A stretch of DNA of 64,000 bases from Cellvibrio sp. PSBB006 (lineage in GTDB: Bacteria; Pseudomonadota; Gammaproteobacteria; Pseudomonadales; Cellvibrionaceae). The position numbers were made by a program, and so were the translations under genes. A model generated the notes under the pieces. That model searched no databases. It worked only from the letters and a program-made list of their open reading frames with translations, and was not told where the DNA came from. Where the stretch lies: positions 3,284,001-3,348,000 of the forward strand of contig NZ_CP021382.1 of NCBI RefSeq assembly GCF_002162135.1, read 5' to 3'. Positions 18,619-28,141 of the stretch are shown here, piece after piece (position 1 is the stretch's first letter; each line of letters starts with the position of its first letter).

Positions 18619-20064
18619 ATGAATTTTGCCATCATCGCCCGGGTGCTGGGCGTACTGCTCACCCTGTTCAGCCTGACGCTGTTGGTACCTATCGCCATCT
18701 CCCTGTGGTTTGACGACCACAATTACATGACCTTTCTGTTGGCCTTCGCTATTACCTTCGCTGCCGGTATCGGCTTGTGGCTGCCGGCGCGCACCAGCAA
18801 AGCGGACCTGCGCACCCGCGACGGCTTCCTGATTACGGCACTCTTCTGGTCGGTGTTGAGTACCTTCGGGACGCTGCCGTTGATCCTGTCCGATGGGCTG
18901 ACTCTGTCCTTTACCGACGCCATGTTTGAAGCCGTTTCGGGCCTGACGACTACCGGGGCTACCGTCATCAGCGGCCTGGATCAGCTGCCGCCCTCCATCC
19001 TCTACTATCGCCACCAGTTGCAATGGTTTGGCGGGATCGGGATCATCGTGATCGCCGTGGCAATTTTGCCAATGTTAGGCATCGGCGGCATGCAGCTGTA
19101 CCGCGCGGAAGCGCCAGGACCGGTGAAGGACAACAAACTCACGCCGCGTATTACGGAAACCGCCAAGGCACTGTTCCTGATGTACCTGGTGCTCACTATC
19201 ACCTGCGGTGTCGCCTATTGGCTGGCGGGGATGAACTGGTTTGAGGCCCTATGCCACGCGTTTTCCACCGTCGCCAACGGTGGCTTCTCCACCCACGATG
19301 ACAGCATTCGCTATTTCGATAGTTCGGCGATCTTGTTGATATGTTCCATCTTTATGCTGATATCGGGCGCCAACTTCGCACTGCACTTTTTCGTGTGGCG
19401 CGAAAAAAGCCTGCATTACTATTTCGCCGATGCAGAGTTTCGGTTTTACTTCGGCTGGATCGCCGTGGGCACGCTGGTAACGGTGAGCTACCTCTATTTC
19501 ACGCATACCTACGACGCCAAAGACAGTTTTGTCATCGGCTTCTTCAACCTGGCATCAACGCTCAGCACTGCCGGGTTTGCCGCAGACTTTGTCGCCTGGC
19601 CATCCTTCCTGCCTTTTGCCCTGTTTATCCTCGCGTTTCTCGGCGGTTGCGCCAGTTCCACCGGCGGCGGCATGAAGATGATTCGAGTATTGCTGCTCTA
19701 CAAACAAGGTATTCGCGAAATCCATCGCCTGATCTTCCCCAACGCGGTCATCCCTATCAAGGTGGGGCGTATCAATGTGTCGGATCGCGTGGTGGAAGCG
19801 GTGTGGGGATTTTTTGCGATGTACGTGGTGATGTACATCCTGATGTTTTTGCTGCTGTTGATGAGCGGCCTGGACCTGGTTACCTCCTTCTCTGCTGTCG
19901 GCGCCTGTATCACCAATCTCGGTCCGGGCATGGGCGAGGTCGCGTCCAACTACAGCAGCATCAACGCACCGGCAAAATGGGTGTTGTGCTTCGCGATGCT
20001 GTTGGGGCGGTTGGAGGTGTTTACGTTATTGGTGTTGTTCAGTCCGATGTTTTGGCGGCGGTGA
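18619..20064 (+). CDS. trkH: Trk potassium uptake channel subunit TrkH
   Basis: Inner-membrane K+ translocation subunit of the Trk system. The 481-residue polytopic protein has the four degenerate P-loops of the TrkH/HKT family; the first is recognisable as T-T-G-A-T-V and others contain N-G-G-F-S, S-T-A-G-F and N-L-G-P-G. It is directly downstream of trkA and probably in the same transcript. Confidence 0.96.
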   Translation: MNFAIIARVLGVLLTLFSLTLLVPIAISLWFDDHNYMTFLLAFAITFAAGIGLWLPARTSKADLRTRDGFLITALFWSVLSTFGTLPLILSDGLTLSFTDAMFEAVSGLTTTGATVISGLDQLPPSILYYRHQLQWFGGIGIIVIAVAILPMLGIGGMQLYRAEAPGPVKDNKLTPRITETAKALFLMYLVLTITCGVAYWLAGMNWFEALCHAFSTVANGGFSTHDDSIRYFDSSAILLICSIFMLISGANFALHFFVWREKSLHYYFADAEFRFYFGWIAVGTLVTVSYLYFTHTYDAKDSFVIGFFNLASTLSTAGFAADFVAWPSFLPFALFILAFLGGCASSTGGGMKMIRVLLLYKQGIREIHRLIFPNAVIPIKVGRINVSDRVVEAVWGFFAMYVVMYILMFLLLLMSGLDLVTSFSAVGACITNLGPGMGEVASNYSSINAPAKWVLCFAMLLGRLEVFTLLVLFSPMFWRR

Positions 20065-20081
20065 GTGTTGGAGCGTGGGGT

Positions 20082-20109
20082 GTCGGCTTACGCCTTTGGC
20101 TAAGCCGAC
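20082..20109. repeat. REP-like palindrome, copy A
   Basis: A 9-bp perfect inverted repeat, GTCGGCTTA with TAAGCCGAC, around a 10-base centre and followed by CTACG. The same plan occurs at 28093-28128 and 44480-44507. It lies between the convergent ends of trkH and the ATP-grasp gene and could stop or stabilise both transcripts. Confidence 0.75.
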
Positions 20110-20134
20110 CTACGGGATCAACAAACACCAAACA

Positions 20135-21091
20135 TCACAGGCCGTCTTTTACAAAGGTGCGCATCACATAGTCCACCCGCTGTTCCGGGGTACGGTGGGC
20201 GCGGGGCTTGAGGGATTCGATGTGGCGCAGACGGGGTAGTAAACCACGACCATTGGCGACCTGAATCGATAATCCGGGGCGCGCATTCAATTCCAACAGC
20301 TGCGCGCCACGCACTTTGTCGAGCACGATGTCGGTGCCGATATAGCCCAGGCCGGTCATCTCATAACAGCGAGAGGCCAGCAATAGCATGTCACGCCAGT
20401 TGGCGATCTGAATTTCATTGAGCGGGCGTTTGGTGTCCGGATGATGGGTAACCGGCTTGGAGAATTGCACGGCTTTGAGCGCGCGACCGGTGGCGATATC
20501 CAGCCCCACCCCCACTGCGCCCTGGTGCAGATTGGCTTTACCGTCCGAGGCATGGGTTGCCAGACGCAGCATCGCCATCACCGGATAGCCCTTGAACACG
20601 ATGATGCGGATATCCGGTACGCCTTCGTAGGAATAGCCTTCAAACGAATCGTCGAACTGGATCAGGTCTTCCACGATCACCATGTCCGGTTTGCCGCCCA
20701 GTGAATAGAGACCCGCGAGGGTGTTACTCATGTGGCGGCGGATATCTTCGACAGTAATTTCCGCGCCGGATGATTTGATGAACTTGTCGCCGCGTCGGCC
20801 GATAATGACCAGAATCCCCTTACCGCCGGAACCCTTCGCCGGCTTGACCGCGAAGCCTTCCAAGCCTTCCAGCTTCTTTTCGATATGGGCAATCTCGTGC
20901 TGCTGTTCAACCACAAAAAACAGACGCGGCGTCGCCACTTCATATTCTTCGGCCAGCAGCTTGGTCTTGAGCTTGTTATCCACCAAAGGAAACAGGTGGC
21001 GGGAGTTGTAGCTGCCAATAAAGTCGCGATTGCGGCAATTCATCCCCAGAATTCCCATGCGGCGCAGGCGCCACGGACTGACCCATTTCAC
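20135..21091 (-). CDS. Alpha-L-glutamate ligase-like protein (RimK-related ATP-grasp)
   Basis: ATP-grasp ligase related to RimK, of the group annotated as alpha-L-glutamate ligase-like. Visible features are the ATP-binding F-A-V-K-P-A-K-G-S-G-G-K-G loop and the metal-binding C-terminal Q-L-L-E-L-N-A-R-P-G-L. The 318 residues have no signal peptide, so the protein is cytoplasmic. Its start overlaps the stop of the 7TM gene by four bases (ATGA), and that gene overlaps the retropepsin-like gene in the same way. The three products therefore very likely work together. The substrate is unknown; ligation of an amino acid to a peptide or protein is the family expectation. Confidence 0.88.
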   Translation of the reverse strand: MKWVSPWRLRRMGILGMNCRNRDFIGSYNSRHLFPLVDNKLKTKLLAEEYEVATPRLFFVVEQQHEIAHIEKKLEGLEGFAVKPAKGSGGKGILVIIGRRGDKFIKSSGAEITVEDIRRHMSNTLAGLYSLGGKPDMVIVEDLIQFDDSFEGYSYEGVPDIRIIVFKGYPVMAMLRLATHASDGKANLHQGAVGVGLDIATGRALKAVQFSKPVTHHPDTKRPLNEIQIANWRDMLLLASRCYEMTGLGYIGTDIVLDKVRGAQLLELNARPGLSIQVANGRGLLPRLRHIESLKPRAHRTPEQRVDYVMRTFVKDGL

Positions 21092-22638
21092 TTGGTGCCA
21101 CCCGCCTTGTCTTCGACAGTTTCGTTCTCCACCATGGCGCGGAAGCGGCGCAACTCAGAGAATTTGTAGCCAGTGTATTGACCCATCAACATGATGAACG
21201 CCAGGAACACCAGGTTGAGCTCCGGGAAGTTAAAGGTCAGGTGACCGATCAACGGCAATTGCATCATCAGGTAGGCCAGCACGGCGACAAGCAAACTACC
21301 CCCACCCTGCACCAAGACTTCTTTCGGGCCTTCTTCTTCCCATAGGATCGACATCCGCTCAATGGTCCAGGCGATGATGATCATCGGGAAGAAGGTGATG
21401 GTCATACCGGTATTCAGACCCATCTGGTAACCAATCAGGCTGAGGATGGAGATAATAAAGATCACCAACACCACCAGCGTGGCAATCCGTGCAATCAATA
21501 ACAGGTTCAGCCGCGAGAGATAGGTGCGCAGCACCAGCCCGAAGGACACCACGGTAATAAAACTGAATAACCCGAGAACGAGCGAGGTTTGCAAGAAAGC
21601 GAGCGCAATCAGGATCGGCATAAAGGTGCCGGAGGTCTTCAAACCCACGATTACGCGCATGAACACCACCACCAGCGCACCGAGCGGCAGCAGGAACAGC
21701 AGCTTGAACATGCTCTGTTCTTCAATGGGCAGGCGATGCACACCAATGATGGAAAAGATGCTGTCATTGGTCTGGGCGCGGGCCAGTTCGAGCGCCGGGA
21801 CTGTCTGGTAAATCATCGAGAAACCGATACGCGAGTTGCGCCCACCCACCACGTCCAGCAACGACTGATTGCCGCGATGCCAGATCAACAGATTCTCCGG
21901 TACGCCTTGTTGGCCGGTGACGGGATTAAACAGCACCCATTCTTCGCCGTCATAAACTTCCACCATCTGCGTCAGGGATTGGTGACGACGGGCATCCTCA
22001 AGATACAAACCCATGGCACTGCGGGCGGGGATACCGGCCTGATTGAGCAGCTTTTCCAGCAGAGTGGCCATATTGGGCTCGGCCGCCAACATCAGCGATG
22101 CGTTCTGGTCTGGCGAGGGATCTTTAAGCAGCTTGATCAACTCCCGCGTCATGCTTTGCGGCGTGCTGGAAGTGGACAGCGCCACCGCCAGTAGTTGGCC
22201 GGCAGCGGTTGCCTGGGGGCCATCCCAGATCACGGGTTTGGCTTGGGGTGGTTCGGGTTCCATGGTCGGCTCGTAATCCAGACCACCGACGAATTGTGCT
22301 TTGTAATACAGGGTTTGCAGACCGCTGGCGCTGCGCTTGGTCCACTCGCCACGACGGCCTTCACTGCTCTCGATGACCGACCAGCCGTAACCGGGCGACG
22401 CGGCTTGTTCGGTGAACATGCGGAAACCGGGCGGGTTATCCGGCAAAGCCAGATTGGCGACGACGGCATCACCGCTCGCATAAAAATCTACCCGTGCCTC
22501 AATCATCCACACCGGGCGCTGCTCACCGGCCAGAAAGGGAATCTCCATGGTGGTATGACGCAGCCAGGCGGTGCCCAGCCCGAGCAGAATCAATCCGACA
22601 ATAATGCTGTAAAACGGAACGCGGGAGGGTTTGTTCAT
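21088..22638 (-). CDS. Inactive transglutaminase-like protein fused to 7TM domain
   Basis: Inner-membrane protein with one N-terminal hydrophobic anchor (about residues 9-26), a periplasmic transglutaminase-fold domain (about 30-290) and a C-terminal bundle of about seven membrane helices (about 305-490). It matches the family called inactive transglutaminase fused to 7TM. The segment N-Q-A-G-I-P-A-R-S corresponds to the region after the transglutaminase Cys, and no Cys-His-Asp triad is evident. It is coupled by 4-base overlaps to both neighbours. An accessory role, such as binding a peptide in the periplasm and passing a signal or substrate across the membrane, is inference. Confidence 0.85.
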   Translation of the reverse strand: MNKPSRVPFYSIIVGLILLGLGTAWLRHTTMEIPFLAGEQRPVWMIEARVDFYASGDAVVANLALPDNPPGFRMFTEQAASPGYGWSVIESSEGRRGEWTKRSASGLQTLYYKAQFVGGLDYEPTMEPEPPQAKPVIWDGPQATAAGQLLAVALSTSSTPQSMTRELIKLLKDPSPDQNASLMLAAEPNMATLLEKLLNQAGIPARSAMGLYLEDARRHQSLTQMVEVYDGEEWVLFNPVTGQQGVPENLLIWHRGNQSLLDVVGGRNSRIGFSMIYQTVPALELARAQTNDSIFSIIGVHRLPIEEQSMFKLLFLLPLGALVVVFMRVIVGLKTSGTFMPILIALAFLQTSLVLGLFSFITVVSFGLVLRTYLSRLNLLLIARIATLVVLVIFIISILSLIGYQMGLNTGMTITFFPMIIIAWTIERMSILWEEEGPKEVLVQGGGSLLVAVLAYLMMQLPLIGHLTFNFPELNLVFLAFIMLMGQYTGYKFSELRRFRAMVENETVEDKAGGTK

Positions 22639-23540
22639 TGGTCAGCCTGTGGTTCAGGTTTAGGCTCTGGTTGGGTTTGCGGTTTGGCTTGAGGCTCGCT
22701 GGCCGCCTTGGGCTTTTCTTCCGTTTTGGGTTTGTCCTGTGGCTTGGGTGCTGGCTCGGGCGCTTTCTCCGGGCGAACCGGAGGAACAATTTCACTGCGG
22801 CTCACATCAACCAGCATCACATCGCGCAATACATTGCGACCAATAATCATCGGCTGTTCCAGATTGCTGCGGTCAGCGAGGGTGAACTCGGCATTCTGGG
22901 TAATCTTACCCAAGGTAATCCGCATCTCCACCACCGGACGACGCTCCGGTTCTTCAGCGCCGGACTGAACAATGTGCACACGACGGACCCGTTTACGCTC
23001 AACCTCAATCGGCTCGCGGGTGGTCGGGTGGTACACGATAAAACGCACCCACTCTTCGCCGTTGCGCTCAAAGGTCTGAATGTCACGGGCATCCATCGAC
23101 GCTGTGGTGGCACCGGTGTCGATACGCGCACTCATGCTGATGCCCAGATCGTTGAGGTAAACCTGTTCTTTCTCACCCACGACCTGCTTATCCTGAAATA
23201 CCGTGTCATTAACGTTGGTCGCCTGCACCGGGCGCGGTGGCAATTTCGGACATACAATCGGGCGGGGTCTTTCTACGGGCGGCGGAGGCGGTGGGGGAAT
23301 GGCAGCGAGTTTCTTTTGTTCCTCAAGACTCTCACTGAGCATATTGATGGTTTCTTCCAGCTTGGTCTGTTGCTGGGTAAAGATTTCCTGCTGGGATTTC
23401 TGCGTTGCCAGACATTGGTCCAGCGCATCCAGCTCAGTTTTTTTAACAAACAGATGAGAGGTCGAACTGCAAGCAGTCAGCGTTAACCATAGCGAACCAA
23501 AAAGGAACCAATGCAAACCTGACTTTGTGTTATTGCTCAT
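22635..23540 (-). CDS. Retropepsin-like (so-called ATP-dependent zinc protease) lipoprotein
   Basis: Envelope protein of the family named ATP-dependent zinc protease or RimB-like, whose fold resembles retropepsins. The core, around residues 105-245, carries the aspartic protease-like I-D-T-G-A-T-T-A-S motif. The start is placed at the ATG at 23540 because the frame upstream offers only TTG. The N-terminus is a lipoprotein signal (L-T-A-C), followed by a coiled coil and a proline run. The C-terminus is a Pro/Lys/Glu-rich tail of about 45 residues. It is the first gene of the triad and overlaps the next by ATGA. Whether it is a protease or a binding protein cannot be told. Confidence 0.85.
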   Translation of the reverse strand: MSNNTKSGLHWFLFGSLWLTLTACSSTSHLFVKKTELDALDQCLATQKSQQEIFTQQQTKLEETINMLSESLEEQKKLAAIPPPPPPPVERPRPIVCPKLPPRPVQATNVNDTVFQDKQVVGEKEQVYLNDLGISMSARIDTGATTASMDARDIQTFERNGEEWVRFIVYHPTTREPIEVERKRVRRVHIVQSGAEEPERRPVVEMRITLGKITQNAEFTLADRSNLEQPMIIGRNVLRDVMLVDVSRSEIVPPVRPEKAPEPAPKPQDKPKTEEKPKAASEPQAKPQTQPEPKPEPQADQ

Positions 23541-23746
23541 TATTCTGGCCAACGACTATCACATGATTTGAATACAGAAGATGCTGGGTTAGCAGCGACG
23601 GATGAGCGCCCTCGTCAATAACACACGGAGCGCAGCGACATAAAAGCCGCCTAATTGTAGCCCTAAGACTGGCGCAACACACTATGGTGAAAAAGGATTT
23701 TTTGCAAAGCGTGCATATCGATAGCCACGCGCTAATGCTTACCCCG

Positions 23747-24661
23747 CTACGCCGTCTGGCGGGATGATTTCTGGTAATGCCGGGGATAACCCTCCGGCAG
23801 GCGACGAAAACGTTTGTATTCCCACTGATACTGCGCCGGCGCGCGTCGCACACACGCCTCCACACTCGCATTCATACCCGCCAGCGAGGTCAACTCATCC
23901 TCACTGTAAATCGCCGGATCGGCATCCAGCACCACCATCTTGAACCCACCCGGCACCCGCTGCGCAAAAACCGACGCCACCGCGCAACCGGTCTTTTGAA
24001 TCAGCCCGTGGATCAAACCAATCGTCAGCGCCGGCTGACCAAAGAAAGGCGCAACACCCCCAGCCGCCGTCTTCTCTGGCACCTGATCCGGCAGGATGCC
24101 CACGATGGTGCCCTGCTGCAACGCCTTGAGCAGCATCATCACACCCTTGCGATTGGTCGGCGCCATCGTAATGTTCAACTTACTGCGCCCGTTCAACACC
24201 AATTCATCCATCGCCGCCGACTTCAACGGCTGATACATCGCCGTCAAGGGCGCAATACTCGCCAGATAAGGCGCCACCACCTCCCAATTCCCATGATGCG
24301 GCGCCAACACCAACAACCCTTTCCCCAAAGCCAACTTTTCCCGCAGGATATGCTCGCCCTCAACCTCCACCATCTTGCTCTTAAGCCACGCGTAATCTTT
24401 CCGCCAAACCGCACCCGCCTCCATCGCCGTCTTCATCGTCTCCTGCAAACTCTGGCGCGCCAACGCATGAATTTCTTCTTCATTTAACTCCGGAAAACAC
24501 AAACGCAAATTGGTGATCGTCACCTGCTTCTCCCGCCCCCGCCCGCGCCATAACAAACCACCCAGAAAAGCACCCAGAGCACGGCTTACTGATAACGGTA
24601 AAAGCGAAAGGAATTTAATAAAGCTGACGACCAACCAGTCTTTCATTCTTGTTGAGCTCAT
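23747..24661 (-). CDS. Lipid A biosynthesis acyltransferase (LpxL/HtrB family)
   Basis: Membrane-associated acyltransferase that adds a secondary acyl chain to lipid A. It has an N-terminal hydrophobic anchor, the catalytic H-H-G-N-W-E motif, the P-D-Q-V-P-E segment and a C-terminal Y-Q-W-E-Y-K-R-F-R-R. The ATG at 24661 is used; a second ATG at 24646 is also possible, and neither has a strong ribosome-binding site. Its position near glyQ matches the acyltransferase I recall at the same place in Pseudomonas (PA0011). LpxL, LpxM and LpxP types cannot be told apart here. Confidence 0.88.
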   Translation of the reverse strand: MSSTRMKDWLVVSFIKFLSLLPLSVSRALGAFLGGLLWRGRGREKQVTITNLRLCFPELNEEEIHALARQSLQETMKTAMEAGAVWRKDYAWLKSKMVEVEGEHILREKLALGKGLLVLAPHHGNWEVVAPYLASIAPLTAMYQPLKSAAMDELVLNGRSKLNITMAPTNRKGVMMLLKALQQGTIVGILPDQVPEKTAAGGVAPFFGQPALTIGLIHGLIQKTGCAVASVFAQRVPGGFKMVVLDADPAIYSEDELTSLAGMNASVEACVRRAPAQYQWEYKRFRRLPEGYPRHYQKSSRQTA

Positions 24662-24783
24662 TATTGTGAACAACTACTGCCAACAACTGGCAAAACGGCC
24701 AGCCAGCTTACCGGAAAAAAACCCACAACTGAACGCCGGGTATTGCTCCGATCTTCCATGGTTTCCGATCTTACCCCTGAGAC

Positions 24784-24877
24784 CATCACCAGCAAGGATG
24801 CTGGTGATGAGCCCCGATGGACGACCCACATGGATGTGGGAAGTGTCCCGAAGCGCCGGGAGCGCGAAGGGGCCGGG
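24784..24877 (+). ncRNA. Array of three hairpins with GGA loops
   Basis: Hairpin 1 has a 10-bp perfect stem (24784-24793 with 24800-24809) and loop AAGGAT. Hairpin 2 has a 6-bp stem (24825-24830 with 24835-24840) and loop TGGA. Hairpin 3 has a 4-bp GCGC stem (24853-24856 with 24862-24865), loop CGGGA, and a possible outer CCCG/CGGG pairing. A further unpaired-looking ATGGAC lies between 1 and 2. GGA in hairpin loops is the binding mark of CsrA/RsmA on CsrB/RsmY-type RNAs. No GacA box was seen and no terminator follows closely. It may instead be an intergenic repeat element; similar strings may be common in related genomes, which I cannot check. Confidence 0.4.
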
Positions 24878-24935
24878 TTTACGGCGAGTCTCAGAGATAA
24901 CCTCACAATCCATCCACAACCATGGAGCCCGACAG

Positions 24936-24964
24936 TACTAATGCCGCACCAGTCCCGCTATAAT
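24936..24964 (+). promoter_or_regulatory. Candidate promoter for glyQS
   Basis: A perfect TATAAT lies at 24959-24964, 48 bases before the glyQ GTG. The -35 at 17-bp spacing is a poor match. Confidence 0.4.
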
Positions 24965-25011
24965 CCGGCGCTCTTTTATCTTTTCGAACCGCAAGCCAGA
25001 GGCAAGTCTCC

Positions 25012-25995
25012 GTGTCTGACCATCAAGATTCCGCAGGTTCTCCCAAGCCTGATGCAAAAAAACCGGATGTAAGCACCTTCCAAGGGCTAATCCTCGCCCT
25101 GCAAGAATATTGGGCACGCCAGGGTTGCGTGATCCTGCAACCGCTCGACCTCGAAGTCGGCGCCGGCACCTTTCACCCCGCCACCTTCCTGCGCGCCATC
25201 GGCCCGGAGACCTGGAACGCCGCTTACGTGCAGCCCTGCCGCCGCCCCAAAGACGGCCGTTACGGTGAGAACCCCAACCGCTTGCAACATTACTACCAGT
25301 TTCAGGTTGCACTTAAACCATCGCCGGACAATATCCAGGAACTTTATCTGGGTTCATTGCGCGAAATGGGCATCGACACCGCCGTTCACGATATCCGTTT
25401 TGTGGAAGACAACTGGGAATCGCCCACACTCGGCGCCTGGGGTCTCGGTTGGGAAGTCTGGCTGAACGGGATGGAAGTCACGCAGTTCACCTATTTTCAA
25501 CAAGTGGGTGGTCTGGAGTGTTATCCCGTGACCGGCGAAATCACCTACGGTATCGAGCGCATCGCCATGTACCTGCAAGGCGTGGATTCGATCTTTGATC
25601 TGGTGTGGACCATCAACCCCAACGGCGACAAGGTCACCTACGGTGATGTGTTCCATCAAAATGAAGTGGAGATGTCCACCTTCAACTTTGAAGAAGCGGA
25701 CACGGAATTTTTATTTCACAGCTTTGATGTCTACGAGCGCGAGAGCCAACGCTTGATGGAAAAAAGTCTGCCGCTGCCAGCCTATGAAATGGTGATGAAA
25801 GCATCCCATGCGTTTAACTTGCTGGATGCCCGTCACGCCATTTCGGTTACCGAACGCCAACGTTTTATTTTGCGCGTGCGTGCGCTGGCGCGTGCGGTAG
25901 CGCAAGCCTATTTTGACAAACGCAAATCCCTCGGCTTCCCGCTGGCCCCTGAATCTCTGCGCAATGAATTGCTGTCCGCGGAGGGAGAAGAATAA
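25012..25995 (+). CDS. glyQ: Glycyl-tRNA synthetase alpha subunit
   Basis: Catalytic subunit of the alpha2-beta2 glycyl-tRNA synthetase. The class II core is recognisable from [23 protein letters not shown] and [14 protein letters not shown]. Translation starts at a GTG with AGAGG 10 bases upstream; the N-terminus before the conserved core is a short Asp/Lys-rich extension. The stop overlaps the glyS start by one base (TAATG). Confidence 0.97.
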   Translation: MSDHQDSAGSPKPDAKKPDVSTFQGLILALQEYWARQGCVILQPLDLEVGAGTFHPATFLRAIGPETWNAAYVQPCRRPKDGRYGENPNRLQHYYQFQVALKPSPDNIQELYLGSLREMGIDTAVHDIRFVEDNWESPTLGAWGLGWEVWLNGMEVTQFTYFQQVGGLECYPVTGEITYGIERIAMYLQGVDSIFDLVWTINPNGDKVTYGDVFHQNEVEMSTFNFEEADTEFLFHSFDVYERESQRLMEKSLPLPAYEMVMKASHAFNLLDARHAISVTERQRFILRVRALARAVAQAYFDKRKSLGFPLAPESLRNELLSAEGEE

Positions 25996-28073
25996 TGTCT
26001 GCTGATTTTTTATTGGAACTGGGCACCGAAGAGCTGCCACCCAAAGCCCTGAAAACCCTGATTGCCGCGCTGGAAGAAAACATCGCCGCCGGTTTGCAAG
26101 CTCAGGAATTAACTTACAGCGCAATTAAATCGTTTGCGGCGCCACGCCGTTTGGCGATCATCGTTGAACAGTTGATCGAAGCTACGCCGCAAAAAGAACT
26201 GGTTGTCTGGGGCCCACCAAAAACCGTGGCATTTGATGGCGCTGGCAAACCCACCAAAGCCGCTATCGCCTTCGCAGAAAAGAATAGTATTTCCGTGGAT
26301 GCCTTGGCTGCCGAGAGCGACGGCAAAGTCGAAAAACTCGTTGCCCGCGTCACCACCGAAGGCAAGGAAACCTGCAGCCTGTTGGGTGAGATTGTAGAAA
26401 CCGCGCTCGCCAAATTACCCATCGCCAAACGCATGCGCTGGGGCGCAAAACGGACCGAATTTGTGCGGCCGGCCCACTGGCTGGTGATGCTCTATGGTTA
26501 CGACATCGTGGACGCAACCGTGCTCGGCTTGCGCGCCAACCGCTGCACGCGCGGCCATCGCTTCCATTACAACCAGGAGTTACAACTGGAAAGTGCGGAA
26601 GAATACCTGAGCAAGTTGAAGACTATCGGGTACGTGCTGGTCGACATGACCGAGCGACGCGAACTCATTAAACAGCAAGTGGAAGCCGAAGCGAAAAAGG
26701 TTGGCGGTGTCGCAGTTATCGATGCGGACCTGCTCGACGAAGTCACCGCGCTGGTGGAATGGCCGGTGGCCTTAACCGGTAAATTTGAAAAACGTTTTCT
26801 GGATGTGCCCGCCGAAGCACTGATCGCGTCCATGAAAGAACACCAGAAATATTTCCACGTGGTGGACAGCAAAGGCAAACTCCTGCCGCACTTTATTACC
26901 GTGGCCAATATCGAAAGTAAAAATCCGGCGCTGGTGATTGACGGAAATGAACGCGTGATTCGCCCACGCTTGTCCGATGCAGCCTTCTTTTTTGAAACCG
27001 ATAAAAAAGTTACTCTGGAATCCCTGCGTGAGCGTTTGAAAACTATCGTCTTCCAGGCCCAGCTTGGGACGATTTATGAAAAAACCGAACGTGTCGCAGC
27101 ACTGGCGGTGTATATCGCTGAGCAATTAAAGGCCGATAAAAAGCTGGCTGAACGTGCCGGGCAATTGTGCAAATCGGATCTGGTCACCAACATGGTGGGC
27201 GAATTCGACAATATGCAGGGGATCGCCGGTTATTACTATGCATTGAATGACGGCGAAAATGTCGACGTCGCAGCGGCGATGAACGAACAATACCTGCCGC
27301 GTTTCGCCGGCGATGAATTACCCGCGACAACGACTGGTGCCATCATTGCACTGGCGGATCGCCTGGATACCATCTCCGGTATCTTTGGCATTGGCCAACA
27401 ACCTACCGGCTCTAAAGACCCTTTCGCGTTGCGTCGCGCCAGCATTTCGGTGTTGCGTATTCTGGTGGAGAAAAAACTCAACCTGGATCTGCGCGACCTG
27501 CTGAACTTTGCCAAGGCACAACACAAAGCATTAACGGTAGGCGACGAGCTGGTAGATACTGTGCTCGGTTATATGCTCGACCGTTTCCGCGCGTTTTATG
27601 AAGACGCACAGATTCCGGCAGAAGTGTTCCAGGCAGTTAACGCGAAACAAATCAGCGTGCCGCTGGATATCGACCTGCGTGTAAAAGCAGTTTTCGAATT
27701 CAGCAAATTGCCCCAAGCACAAGCACTGGCAGCCGCGAACAAACGCGTATCCAATATCCTAAGCAAACAAGCTGGCGAGATTGGCGCAGCATTAAATCCC
27801 GACCTGTTGGTGGAAGAGGCCGAGAAAAATCTGGCCAACGCGATCATCGCAAAAGCCAGTGTGGTTGCACCCATGTATGTTGCGCATCAATATACGGAAG
27901 CACTCGCCAGCCTCGCTGATTTGCAACAGCCAGTGGACAGCTTCTTCGACAACGTCATGGTGATGTGCGACAACCCGGCGCTACAGCAAAACCGCCTGGC
28001 CTTGTTGCAGCAACTGCGCGGCTTGTTTTTGGAAGTGGCGGATATTTCTTATCTGGTGCCGGCAAAGAGTTAA
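25995..28073 (+). CDS. glyS: Glycyl-tRNA synthetase beta subunit
   Basis: Beta subunit of glycyl-tRNA synthetase, needed for tRNA binding. 692 residues, usual length. It begins with the typical L-L-E-L-G-T-E-E-L-P-P-K-A-L and contains the HD-like region and a C-terminal anticodon-binding DALR domain ending near F-F-D-N-V-M-V-M. Translationally coupled to glyQ. Confidence 0.97.
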   Translation: MSADFLLELGTEELPPKALKTLIAALEENIAAGLQAQELTYSAIKSFAAPRRLAIIVEQLIEATPQKELVVWGPPKTVAFDGAGKPTKAAIAFAEKNSISVDALAAESDGKVEKLVARVTTEGKETCSLLGEIVETALAKLPIAKRMRWGAKRTEFVRPAHWLVMLYGYDIVDATVLGLRANRCTRGHRFHYNQELQLESAEEYLSKLKTIGYVLVDMTERRELIKQQVEAEAKKVGGVAVIDADLLDEVTALVEWPVALTGKFEKRFLDVPAEALIASMKEHQKYFHVVDSKGKLLPHFITVANIESKNPALVIDGNERVIRPRLSDAAFFFETDKKVTLESLRERLKTIVFQAQLGTIYEKTERVAALAVYIAEQLKADKKLAERAGQLCKSDLVTNMVGEFDNMQGIAGYYYALNDGENVDVAAAMNEQYLPRFAGDELPATTTGAIIALADRLDTISGIFGIGQQPTGSKDPFALRRASISVLRILVEKKLNLDLRDLLNFAKAQHKALTVGDELVDTVLGYMLDRFRAFYEDAQIPAEVFQAVNAKQISVPLDIDLRVKAVFEFSKLPQAQALAAANKRVSNILSKQAGEIGAALNPDLLVEEAEKNLANAIIAKASVVAPMYVAHQYTEALASLADLQQPVDSFFDNVMVMCDNPALQQNRLALLQQLRGLFLEVADISYLVPAKS

Positions 28074-28092
28074 TTCTTTTTTTAAGATGCGT

Positions 28093-28128
28093 GTCGGATT
28101 ACGCCGCGCTTTGCGCGGCTAATTCGAC
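28093..28128. repeat. REP-like palindrome, copy B
   Basis: GTCGGATTA at 28093-28101 pairs with TAATTCGAC at 28120-28128 (one G-U type mismatch); inside, a 7-bp GCCGCGC/GCGCGGC stem closes a TTT loop. It is related to the copies at 20082 and 44480 but has a longer GC-rich centre. It lies between glyS and gmhB. Confidence 0.7.
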
Positions 28129-28141
28129 CTTGTGAGATGGC

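Larger units (their letters stand above)
24662..25011. other. Intergenic region between the acyltransferase and glyQ
   Basis: No gene seen. It contains three successive hairpins with GGA in the loops (24784-24877) and a TATAAT at 24959-24964 that fits a glyQ promoter. Confidence 0.5.
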
